From contig NZ_CP151099.1 in the NCBI RefSeq assembly GCF_038096175.1, positions 5,189,484 to 5,253,483 of the forward strand: a stretch of 64,000 nucleotides of DNA, given 5' to 3'. Within the stretch, counting starts at the first letter, position 1. Every line of letters begins with the position of its first letter. This stretch comes from Nostoc sp. UHCC 0302. Its GTDB lineage: Bacteria; Cyanobacteriota; Cyanobacteriia; Cyanobacteriales; Nostocaceae. Made by a program: the position numbers and the translations under genes. The notes below the pieces were generated by a model. The model ran no database searches. It saw only the letters and a list, made by a program, of their open reading frames with translations, and was not told the origin of the DNA. Positions 9,482 to 17,204 of the stretch are shown here, in pieces.

Positions 9482-10255
9482 TCAAGACAGTAAACTTGCA
9501 GAATTCACATCTAAAAATAATGTTGCTTGGGGTTGTTGGCGCAGAATCGAAGCTGGACAATCTGCGCTTACCGTCCCCTGTAACATCTCTTTCACTACGT
9601 TAGCTTTACGTTTATCTGGTGCAAGACAGAGAATTTTTTTTGCTGCACAAATCGTTGGAATAGTAACAGTAAAAGCATATTGTGGCACAGTTTCTAAATT
9701 CGGAAACTGACCTGTGTTTACTTGTTGCTGACGATTTACTGTATCTAGTTTCACTAGTTTCACACTGTAAGGATCGTGAAAATTAGCTACAGAAGGATCA
9801 TTAAAAGCCAAATGCCCATTTTCACCAACACCAAGACAGCATAAGTCAATTGGTTGTGCTTGCAGTAGTTTGGCGTAGCGATCGCATTCTGCCATAGGTT
9901 GCAATGAATCACCTTCTATATAGTGAAATTCTTTAGGAACAATCCGTTTCTCTACAAGTTCTCGCATATAGCGCCGAAAACTAGCAGGATGGTCAGCTGT
10001 AATTCCTAAATATTCGTCCAGATGGAACAAGGTAATTCGTGACCAATCTACGCCGCCCAATGTAATCAAAGCATTGAGAAATTTGAGTTGGGAGTTACCT
10101 GTTGCTAACAATACAGCAGCTGAATTTTGTTGCTTGAGAACGGACTGTAAATACTTTTGTGCAGTTTCGGCAACGTTCTGCGCCATTTCGACTTCAGAGT
10201 TATAAATCTGCACCAGTAAATTATCAACACGAAAAAAATTTGTAGCGGCTAGCAT
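9482..10255 (-). CDS. nagB: Glucosamine-6-phosphate deaminase / 6-phosphogluconolactonase family (NagB-like)
   Basis: Converts glucosamine-6-phosphate to fructose-6-phosphate and ammonia. From the ATG at 10255 it is 257 aa, close to the usual ~250-265. Motifs: LLATGNSQLKFL (phosphate loop), FHLDEYLGI (catalytic Asp region) and GVGENGHLAFNDP (the NagB signature with the active His). The frame stays open 14 codons further upstream, but that stretch runs through a palindromic repeat (10282-10312), so I chose 10255. It is divergent from the HAD gene. An amino-sugar enzyme beside hopanoid genes that use glucosamine is suggestive, but NagB could equally serve general amino-sugar catabolism. Confidence 0.85.
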   Translation of the reverse strand: MLAATNFFRVDNLLVQIYNSEVEMAQNVAETAQKYLQSVLKQQNSAAVLLATGNSQLKFLNALITLGGVDWSRITLFHLDEYLGITADHPASFRRYMRELVEKRIVPKEFHYIEGDSLQPMAECDRYAKLLQAQPIDLCCLGVGENGHLAFNDPSVANFHDPYSVKLVKLDTVNRQQQVNTGQFPNLETVPQYAFTVTIPTICAAKKILCLAPDKRKANVVKEMLQGTVSADCPASILRQQPQATLFLDVNSASLLS

Positions 10256-10281
10256 TTGCTTACACAGAAGGTTATCAATGC

Positions 10282-10312
10282 AGTAGAGACGTTGCATTGC
10301 AACGTCTCTACT
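10282..10312. repeat. Perfect 15-bp-arm palindrome (Nostoc repeat)
   Basis: Arms at 10282-10296 and 10298-10312 around a single central T. The AGTAGAGACGTTGCA arm is a very common interspersed element of Nostocales genomes. It lies between the divergent nagB and HAD genes. Confidence 0.8.
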
Positions 10313-10506
10313 TTTTTAATTGGTATAACTTGAGGAGCAGTACTTGTCTGCTCAAACACTCGTTATTCATCATAAATTTCAGGATTAAGCAACTCCCATT
10401 ATAGTTTTTTGTCCTGATTGACAAAGAAACAGCCTTTAAAGAGAACAAAAGAATGTAAACTATTGAAAGATTTATTGACAATTCTTTATATTCTAGCCAA
10501 AAAATT

Positions 10507-11190
10507 ATGCTGGTAGCAATTCTCTTTGACCTAGACGGCACTATTGTCAACACTGACCCTATACACTACCGAGCTTGGCAGGAAATGCTGTTAAATTACA
10601 GCATAGAAATTGATGAAACATTCTATAAATCCCGGATTAGTGGGCGGTTAAATCCAGAAATTGTCAAAGACATCCTCCCACAATTATCGTCAGCAGAAGG
10701 GGAAATTTTTGCAGATGAAAAAGAGGCGCTTTTTCGCAAACTCGCCCCACACCTCAAACCACTGAATGGATTTTTGGAGCTACTAGCATGGACAGATGCA
10801 CATCATCTAAATCGCGCATTGGTAACTAATGCACCTAGATTAAATGCAGAATTTATGCTAAAAGTTTTGGGAATAAAAGAAGCTTTCTCAACAATTGTTT
10901 TAGCGGATGATTGCATAGCAGGTAAACCCGACCCCGCACCTTACCAAGTTGCTCTAAACAAGTTGGGCATTTCAGCAGACCAAGCCATTGCTTTAGAAGA
11001 CTCGCCTTCTGGAATTCGTGCTGCTGTTGGCGCTGGTATCCGCACCATTGGTATCGCCTCCACCCATAATCCACAAGTTTTATTGGAAGTCGGCGCATTT
11101 ATGGCAATTCCAGATTTTACGGACTTGCAGTTATGGACATTACTAAACTCACTCCTAGAGCAGACTTACGCACACTCCACAGATTCTTAG
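10507..11190 (+). CDS. HAD-superfamily sugar phosphatase / beta-phosphoglucomutase-like
   Basis: 227-aa subfamily I HAD hydrolase. Motif I is FDLDGTIVNTDP (nucleophile D8, acid D10), motif II is the VTNAPR segment, motif III is GKPDPAPY and motif IV is ALEDSPSGIRAAVGAG. A helical cap lies at about residues 15-85. The DGTIVNTDP and EDSPSGI style is that of phosphoglucomutase-like and 2-deoxyglucose-6-phosphatase-like enzymes. The start ATG at 10507 leaves 251 bases to the divergent nagB. The substrate is likely a sugar phosphate; nothing more specific can be read. Confidence 0.85.
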   Translation: MLVAILFDLDGTIVNTDPIHYRAWQEMLLNYSIEIDETFYKSRISGRLNPEIVKDILPQLSSAEGEIFADEKEALFRKLAPHLKPLNGFLELLAWTDAHHLNRALVTNAPRLNAEFMLKVLGIKEAFSTIVLADDCIAGKPDPAPYQVALNKLGISADQAIALEDSPSGIRAAVGAGIRTIGIASTHNPQVLLEVGAFMAIPDFTDLQLWTLLNSLLEQTYAHSTDS

Positions 11191-12080
11191 CGTTCTATGC
11201 ACGCCAGTAGAGACGCACAGTCCAGATGTAGATGTGCGTCCTTAACCATGTACTTGACGTGGAGAGATTGTGATCAAAAATGATGGCTCAAACTTGATAT
11301 TACAAGAATCAAAGAATATTCTTGACAAAAAATTAAATATATGGATTTGATTAAGTCTATCGAAGTGATCAAAGTTTACCAATGACTATGCCGCGATTCG
11401 ATTTACCCCGCTTCTTGGGCGATCGCTTGTATTCTTTCGACTAATATGATTTTCTGAGTAAAGAATACTTTGCTTAAAGTGTATGAACCATCACGGAGCA
11501 GAATTGATGCCAGGAGCAGTTTTTTATTCGAGAATGTTTATAGCGTGAATATACGGGAACTAGTTCTTATAGCTTGTCGTCACTAGCGATCGTATCAGTA
11601 TGTAACTTGTGGAATCTAACCTCAGCTTTTTGACAAGTTGTTATTCCTCTTTACTAGGTGGTAAAGTTGCCGTTATCCCCACTTAGCTTTTACTAAATTG
11701 TTCCTATAGATACAATAATTTTAATTTACTAGTCAGCTTAACGCAGACTTCAAATAACTTCGACAGAGTTAATTGGAAATTCTCTAATGGCAAAATTTAA
11801 AGGAAACGGAAGAAAAATCAGCATAATTGATTGTATTCAACGTAAAACGCCAAAATAGCTATCTCAAAACGGAGTCCAGACGTTTTTGCAACCAAAACCC
11901 TATATACTAGACTTGACTTTGTTAAAATTGAGAGTTTTGTTAATTGTGATACCAAAAACTATTAATATTTAGATGAAATTCTAGCTTATCTCAGTTTTTA
12001 AGGTTTAGTAAAAACTATATCCAGTATCATCAATAAACTGGGAACTTATGTGGTGTAAAAATCAAGAGGGGAGTGAACAC
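11191..12080. other. Long spacer upstream of the hopanoid locus
   Basis: About 890 AT-rich bases. A palindrome-like GTAGAGACGCAC piece sits near 11210-11245. A 23-codon frame at 11787-11858 (MAKFKGNGRKISIIDCIQRK, then TPK) is basic but has no ribosome site of note, so I do not call it. The promoter for the synthase-hpnJ pair should be here. Confidence 0.5.
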
Positions 12081-12911
12081 ATGGATTTACGTAGAGATGC
12101 ATTGCAAATCCTCAAAGAAACTAGCCGCACATTTTACATACCAATTAGTATTTTACCGTCAGGATTGCAAGAAGCTGTTGCATCGGCATATCTGTGTATG
12201 CGTGCCATTGATGAAATTGAAGATCATCCAGAGCTAGATAACCCTACTAAAACAAAGCTGTTACGAGCAATTAGCTTAACATTACAGGCTGGCGTTGATG
12301 GCTTTGCAGTAGATGCTTTCGCAGCAGGATTTAGTGGATATGAGGATACCTTAGCAGAGGTGACTATTGGGATTCGAGAATGGTTGTTACTGGCTCCTGA
12401 GACCATTGCACCTCGGATTTGGGATGCTACTGCGGCAATGGCTGACCGGATGGCTGACTGGGCAGAAAAAAACTGGAAAATTGAAACAGAATCTGATTTA
12501 GATCGTTATACGTTTGGGGTGGCAGGTGCGGTGGGCTTATTGCTCTCGGATTTATGGACTTGGTACGATGGTACACAAACCAACCGTACTCAGGCAATTG
12601 GGTTCGGTCGGGGCTTACAAGCAGTTAATATCCTGCGTAACCACGGTGAAGATTTAAAGCGTGGCGTAGACTTCTTCCCAGAGGGTTGGAGTGCAAGTGA
12701 TATGCAAGAGTATGCACGGCGCAATCTATCCCTAGCAACAGCTTACACCAACTCACTGCCTACTGGCCCAGCCTTAGACTTTTGTCAAATTCCCTTAACC
12801 TTGGCTCACGGAACCCTGGATGCCCTTGCTAATGGCAAAGAAAAACTCAGTCGTAGTGATGTCGTTGCAATTATCGAACAACTAATTGATGTGAACCTGA
12901 AAGCCAGCTAG
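12081..12911 (+). CDS. Squalene/phytoene synthase-family protein
   Basis: All-alpha prenyl synthase fold, 276 aa from the ATG at 12081, which has GAGGGGAG 7-15 bases upstream; the GTG/ATG 11 codons earlier lacks such a site. First Asp-rich motif is AIDEIEDH (about residues 44-51). The second motif reads NILRNHGEDLKRG, where most relatives have a DxxED core, so the first Asp of the second motif is Asn here while the E-D pair remains. The FFPEGW segment is typical of the family. It leads a + strand pair with hpnJ, so a role in making squalene or another C30 precursor for hopanoids is likely. Phytoene synthase is less likely from context. Confidence 0.75.
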   Translation: MDLRRDALQILKETSRTFYIPISILPSGLQEAVASAYLCMRAIDEIEDHPELDNPTKTKLLRAISLTLQAGVDGFAVDAFAAGFSGYEDTLAEVTIGIREWLLLAPETIAPRIWDATAAMADRMADWAEKNWKIETESDLDRYTFGVAGAVGLLLSDLWTWYDGTQTNRTQAIGFGRGLQAVNILRNHGEDLKRGVDFFPEGWSASDMQEYARRNLSLATAYTNSLPTGPALDFCQIPLTLAHGTLDALANGKEKLSRSDVVAIIEQLIDVNLKAS

Positions 12912-13030
12912 AGATGGGGGCAGGGGAGCAGGGGGGACAAGGGAAATTATTTGATGCCCAATGACAAATACTTCGACTTCGCTCAGTACAAGTGACCAAT
13001 GACAAATAACAACTAAAGGAGAGATATTCA

Positions 13031-14464
13031 GTGAAGAAAACCTTGTTCCTTAATCCTCCTTCCTTTGATGGATTTGACGGGGGTGCGGGTTCGCGATACC
13101 AAGCCAAGCGGGAAATTACTTCCTTTTGGTATCCTACATGGTTGGCGCAACCTGCTGCGTTAGTGCCAGGAAGCAAGCTAGTAGATGCGCCTCCACATGG
13201 TCAGACTATCGAAGATGTGCTGAAAATTGCTAAAGATTACGAATTAGTGGTCATGCATACTAGCACACCTTCACTAGCTAATGATGTCAAGTGTGCTGAG
13301 GCAATCAAAGCCGCGAACCCAGATGTGCAGATTGGCTTCGTTGGGGCGCACGTCGCAGTATTACCGGAAGAAACGCTAGGAAATAACTCAGTTATCGACT
13401 TCGTATGTCGCAACGAATTTGACTATACCTGCAAGGAACTAGCTGAAGGTAAACCTTGGGAAGAAATCAAAGGTCTGAGTTACCGTGACCAAAACTCTCA
13501 CATCCGCCACAATGAGGAACGCCCACTGATTCATGACTGGGATGCTATGCCTAGTGTCTTACCAGTTTACGGGCGTGACCTAGACATCAGTAAATATTTT
13601 ATCGGCTATCTACAACATCCTTACATTTCCTTTTACACTGGACGCGGGTGTCCGGCAAAATGCACCTTCTGTTTATGGCCGCAGACAATTGGCGGTCATC
13701 TGTATCGCCACAAAAGCCCCGAAGCTGTGGGACGCGAGATGGAAGAAGCAAAAGCTATCTTTGGCGACCAAGTGCGGGAATATATGTTTGATGATGATAC
13801 TTTTACCATTGATAAGCATCGAGCGATCGCCATCAGCGAACATATGAAGCGGCTCAACCTTACTTGGAGTTGCAACGCCCGCGCCAACTTAGATTATGAC
13901 ACACTCAAGCAACTGCGAGACAACGGTTTAAGATTGCTGCTTGTCGGTTTTGAATCTGGTAACCAGGACATTCTTAACCGTATCAAAAAAGGCATCAAGC
14001 TAGAAGTGGCGCGGGAATTTATGAAAAACTGCCACAAACTTGGTATTACCGTCCACGGTACTTTTATCATTGGTCTACCGGTTGAAACCCAGGAAACTGT
14101 AGAAGAGACAATTCGCTTTGCTTGCGAACTGAGTCCGCATACAATCCAAGTCTCAATTGCTGCGCCTTATCCTGGCACAGAACTTTATGAACAGGCCAAG
14201 GTCAATGGCTGGTTTACAGACCAAGCTTTAGTTGCTACCTCTGGTATTCAAACCTCGACATTGCAATATCCCACTCTTTCCAGTGCGGAAATTGAGGACG
14301 CAGTTGAGCGAATGTACCGTAAATTCTACTTCCGTCCCAAAGCAATTATCCCAATTGTGCGCGAGATGTTAACTGACCGACAAATGTTAGTTCGTCGTCT
14401 ACGCGAGGGTGGCGAGTTCTTCTCTTATCTTAAAGAACGCCGCACCCAAGCTGCTGCACACTGA
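13031..14464 (+). CDS. hpnJ: HpnJ, hopanoid-associated radical SAM protein
   Basis: B12-domain-type radical SAM enzyme, 477 aa, GTG start with AAAGGAG 9-15 bases upstream. The N-terminal part (TLFLNPPSFDGFDGGAGSRY) is the HpnJ hallmark. The Fe-S cluster motif CxxxCxxC is C207, C211, C214 (GRGCPAKCTFC). In Burkholderia HpnJ is needed to convert glucosaminyl-bacteriohopanetetrol to the cyclitol ether, after HpnI adds the sugar and HpnK deacetylates it. It lies 119 bases after the synthase gene; the gap contains a short dispersed repeat (around 12965-12995). HpnI is 4.5 kb downstream; HpnK is not in the window. Confidence 0.92.
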   Translation: MKKTLFLNPPSFDGFDGGAGSRYQAKREITSFWYPTWLAQPAALVPGSKLVDAPPHGQTIEDVLKIAKDYELVVMHTSTPSLANDVKCAEAIKAANPDVQIGFVGAHVAVLPEETLGNNSVIDFVCRNEFDYTCKELAEGKPWEEIKGLSYRDQNSHIRHNEERPLIHDWDAMPSVLPVYGRDLDISKYFIGYLQHPYISFYTGRGCPAKCTFCLWPQTIGGHLYRHKSPEAVGREMEEAKAIFGDQVREYMFDDDTFTIDKHRAIAISEHMKRLNLTWSCNARANLDYDTLKQLRDNGLRLLLVGFESGNQDILNRIKKGIKLEVAREFMKNCHKLGITVHGTFIIGLPVETQETVEETIRFACELSPHTIQVSIAAPYPGTELYEQAKVNGWFTDQALVATSGIQTSTLQYPTLSSAEIEDAVERMYRKFYFRPKAIIPIVREMLTDRQMLVRRLREGGEFFSYLKERRTQAAAH

Positions 14465-14483
14465 GGCTAGGCAAAAAATCAAA

Positions 14484-14526
14484 AACGCTTGTGGTATTAA
14501 AGCTAAAAGCAGCTACCACAAGTGTT
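14484..14526 (+). terminator. Hairpin after hpnJ
   Basis: 13-bp arms (14484-14496, 14514-14526) with one G-T-type mismatch, 20 bases past the hpnJ stop. There is no long T-run, so termination may be weak or factor-dependent. Confidence 0.5.
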
Positions 14527-14776
14527 ACAAGTACTAATGCTGCTCACTACTGTTTCTCAGGACTAGCTAGTCAACAAACACTAAATATAAATACCTAATT
14601 GACAAAAAGAAGTAATGTAATTATATTATTTGTAAGGCTAAATGCCGTACAAACATAGTTAAATTTGTTTAACATTGCGAAAACAGTAGTAATTCGCAGT
14701 GAATAAGTAACTTTAAGACTTCAAAATCATTACACTTCTACCAACACCAATTATTCTATTTGTAGTAGAGGCTATT
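14527..14776. other. Spacer before the toxin-antitoxin pair
   Basis: AT-rich; together with the hairpin it makes a ~310-base gap. No inverted repeat that would mark an autoregulatory operator is obvious. Confidence 0.35.
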
Positions 14777-15067
14777 ATGACTTCCCCAGTGGTTAAAGGC
14801 TCCAAAGCTGAACGTTTGGAAGCTCGTATCACTAAAGAACAAAAAGAATTGTTCCAGCGTGCTGCTGATATTCAGGGGCGAACACTAACAGATTTTGTTA
14901 TTAGTAGCGTTTTGAACGCTGCCACACAAGTTATTCATGAACATGAAACAATGATCTTAACTCAGCAAGATCAAGAGGCTTTTGTTTCAGCATTGCTCAA
15001 TCCACCAGAACCCAGTGCAAAATTACGGTCTGCCGCCAAACATTATAAGCAAAAAATGGGTCTATAA
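14777..15067 (+). CDS. DUF1778 (TacA-like) antitoxin
   Basis: 96-aa ribbon-helix-helix antitoxin. The N-terminal RLEARITKEQKELFQRAADI and QGRTLTDFVISSVLNAA segments are the DUF1778 core; the C-terminal third should wrap the toxin. The stop codon is followed directly by the GTG of the acetyltransferase gene, so translation is coupled. Family function: neutralises the cognate GNAT toxin and represses the operon as a complex. Confidence 0.88.
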   Translation: MTSPVVKGSKAERLEARITKEQKELFQRAADIQGRTLTDFVISSVLNAATQVIHEHETMILTQQDQEAFVSALLNPPEPSAKLRSAAKHYKQKMGL

Positions 15068-15592
15068 GTGACACTCTCTGACAAATCCGATGCTTTTGAT
15101 GATTATTTAATAGAGCCGCTGGACAAACAAGACCGAGCGGCTTTTTGTTGCGGAGTCGAGCCACTAGATCGTTATTTAAAACAACAAGCTGGACAAGATG
15201 CCCGTAAGCGGATGGCAGCACCCTTTGTTTTAATCGAAAAAAGTTCTAGTGCTGTTGTTGGGTATTACACCTTGTCTGCGACTAGTATCTTATTTGATGA
15301 ACTACCAAATGAAATAACTAAGAAATTTCCAAGATATCCAAATGTTCCTGCAACCCTTCTAGGACGATTAGCAGTTGACCAAAAATATCGAGGAAAAAGC
15401 TTAGGAGAAAGGCTTTTAATGGATGCGCTACATCGCAGTTTCCAAAATGAGATAGCTACAATAGCTGTAGTAGTTGATGCTAAAGATGATCAAGCTCGTT
15501 CGTTTTACGAGCATTTTGATTTTATTCAATTTCCTAATTTCCCCTATCGATTGTTTCTTTTAATGGATACTATCGCCAAACTTTTTGAATAA
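15068..15592 (+). CDS. GNAT toxin (TacT-like acetyltransferase)
   Basis: 174-aa GNAT protein immediately after the DUF1778 antitoxin. Seen: acetyl-CoA loop in DQKYRGKSLGERLL and a catalytic-type Tyr in ARSFYEHFDF. TacT-family toxins acetylate the amino group of charged tRNAs and stop translation. Start is the GTG at 15068 with no gap after the antitoxin stop; an in-frame ATG lies much later (KRMAAPF), too short for the fold. The pair sits inside the hopanoid locus, which looks like an insertion. Confidence 0.87.
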   Translation: MTLSDKSDAFDDYLIEPLDKQDRAAFCCGVEPLDRYLKQQAGQDARKRMAAPFVLIEKSSSAVVGYYTLSATSILFDELPNEITKKFPRYPNVPATLLGRLAVDQKYRGKSLGERLLMDALHRSFQNEIATIAVVVDAKDDQARSFYEHFDFIQFPNFPYRLFLLMDTIAKLFE

Positions 15593-15620
15593 ATACCTTG
15601 GTAAAGGCATTGACAAATTA

Positions 15621-15992
15621 TCAATTTGGGATGACTGCGTGTTGTTTCAAATCCTCCAGAGAACAGACTTCCAAAGCTCTGGCATGAGTGGCCAATAGGT
15701 CTACAGGTGGAGCAACACCAGCATCAAGAGCTTCTTGCCAACGTGCAGCGCACAAACACCAGCGATCGCCTGCCTTTAATCCTGGAAAATTAAACTGTGG
15801 GACAGGTGTGCTTAGGTCGTTTCCTTGTGATTTAGTAAACTCTAAAAATTCTGCTGTCACTTGGGCGCAAACAACGTGCATCCCAAAATCCTGACCGCCT
15901 GTATTACAAAATCCGTCGCGGTAATATCCAGTCATGGGAGAAGTACAGCAACTCTCCAAATTTGTGCCTAGTACGTTTTCAGCTTCTGCCAT
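15621..15992 (-). CDS. DUF2237 family protein
   Basis: 123 aa from the ATG at 15992, which has AAGGA about 7 bases upstream; the TTG two codons earlier is less likely. The family is known only as DUF2237, small conserved proteins. Hallmarks: NVLG...LESC, TGYYRDGFC, DFGMHVVCAQVT, GDRWCLCAARW and a final HARALEV segment. Five or more conserved cysteines suggest a metal or redox role, but no function is established. It converges on the GNAT toxin gene with a 28-base gap. Confidence 0.85.
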   Translation of the reverse strand: MAEAENVLGTNLESCCTSPMTGYYRDGFCNTGGQDFGMHVVCAQVTAEFLEFTKSQGNDLSTPVPQFNFPGLKAGDRWCLCAARWQEALDAGVAPPVDLLATHARALEVCSLEDLKQHAVIPN

Positions 15993-16198
15993 TTTCAATT
16001 CCTTATGGTTTTAGTTTCTATATCAAGGGGTGAGAAGTAGTCTACGCGATTAGTAAGAACTTTATACCAAATGCTATGGATTTTGGTCTAATAGTAGAGG
16101 CGCACTGATTATCTATAACTCTAACTTGTAAATTAGGTTTTGAATTTCTAAATCAAGTTTTGAAATTTAGACCTATAAAAATATTTGCCTTTTTTGTC

Positions 16199-16990
16199 AT
16201 GCTACATCGCTCATCAAAACAGGGACTGATTTGTATTACCCAACCAAACCACGCTTGGCTTTCAGGACAATTGGCACAAGCTTGGGGTAATGAATACTTT
16301 GGTGAATTTACCCCCAGAGTTGAAGTTTGTCTTGGTGCAGAACAACATGATATAGGTTGGCTTTTATGGGAACAAGAACCCACTCTCAACCTGCAAACTG
16401 GCTATCCCCATCATTTTACGGAACTGTCAACTCAAGTACATATAGATATCTGGTCAAATGCTAAAAAACTAGCACTTTCTTTAGGTAGGTATGTAACACT
16501 ACTTGTTTCACTTCATGGAACCGGATTGTATGAAAGATTTACTAGCTGGCAGAATTCAGAAACTTCTACTCAACTTGTGCAAGACTTTTTAAAACGCGAG
16601 TACGCCTTTCAAGAACAACTTATTGCGATTCTGAAAGATGATGAATATTATGCTCCTTACGTAATACCTGATGTTATCCAGCGCAATAGAAAACTGGTAG
16701 CAACATGGGATACACTTTCAATACTTTTGTGTCAAGGATTTGGTGATGAACGACAGGTTAGTGACGTACCGACAGTTGATAGTGAAACTGTATTAAAGTT
16801 GGCTTTGGTAAAAAATGAAGATAACCATCAGCAAGTAACAATATCTCCCTGGCCATTTCAGGAAAGTAAGGTGAATTTAGTATATGAAGGAAGGCTTTTA
16901 CCGCAGCCATTTAATGATGAAACAGAAATGCGAAAGGCTTTAAATAGTAATTGTTGGGAAACTCTCACTACTACCTTAATACCAAACTAA
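16199..16990 (+). CDS. DUF3891 family protein
   Basis: 263 aa from the ATG at 16199 (MLHRSSKQG); the frame is open from a TTG 13 codons upstream, a less likely start. The family is DUF3891, of unknown function. Its conserved pieces are visible: QPNHAWLSGQLA, EQHDIGWLLWE (the HD pair suggests metal binding similar to HD-domain hydrolases), SLHGTGLYERF (second His) and SPWPF near the end. Histidines H28, H62, H63-like spacing and the later HG suggest a hydrolase, which is inference. It stands alone between DUF2237 and the ABC exporter. Confidence 0.8.
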   Translation: MLHRSSKQGLICITQPNHAWLSGQLAQAWGNEYFGEFTPRVEVCLGAEQHDIGWLLWEQEPTLNLQTGYPHHFTELSTQVHIDIWSNAKKLALSLGRYVTLLVSLHGTGLYERFTSWQNSETSTQLVQDFLKREYAFQEQLIAILKDDEYYAPYVIPDVIQRNRKLVATWDTLSILLCQGFGDERQVSDVPTVDSETVLKLALVKNEDNHQQVTISPWPFQESKVNLVYEGRLLPQPFNDETEMRKALNSNCWETLTTTLIPN

Positions 16991-17100
16991 TTCGTAATTG
17001 CTTTTTTATTTGTAAGATAATTGTAAAAAGTAAATTATCAAGCTGTGTTACGCAATTATAATCAGCTCACCAACATTTAACACTAAAAGTTAAAATCATT

Positions 17101-17128
17101 GGTGCGTTAAGCCAAAGGCTAACGCACC
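17101..17128. repeat. Short inverted repeat (GGTGCGTTA / TAACGCACC)
   Basis: 9-bp perfect arms at 17101-17109 and 17120-17128, a common Nostoc interspersed element; a relative is near 40984-41040. It lies between convergent genes and may terminate both. Confidence 0.6.
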
Positions 17129-17172
17129 CTACAAAAACACTTAATTACGAATTTAGCGAGTATTCAAGCGTC

Positions 17173-17204
17173 ATTACGAATTACGAATTACGAATTACGA
17201 ATTA
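17173..17204. repeat. STRR heptanucleotide tandem repeat (ATTACGA)
   Basis: Four exact 7-bp units plus ATTA. This is the short tandemly repeated repetitive class of heterocystous cyanobacteria. The stop codon of the ABC exporter (17195-17197) lies inside it. An identical-length array is at 27951-27982. Confidence 0.9.

Noticed and set aside
12871-13176. 101-codon minus frame
   Set aside because: Crosses a dispersed repeat and the hpnJ start; proline/serine-rich nonsense composition.
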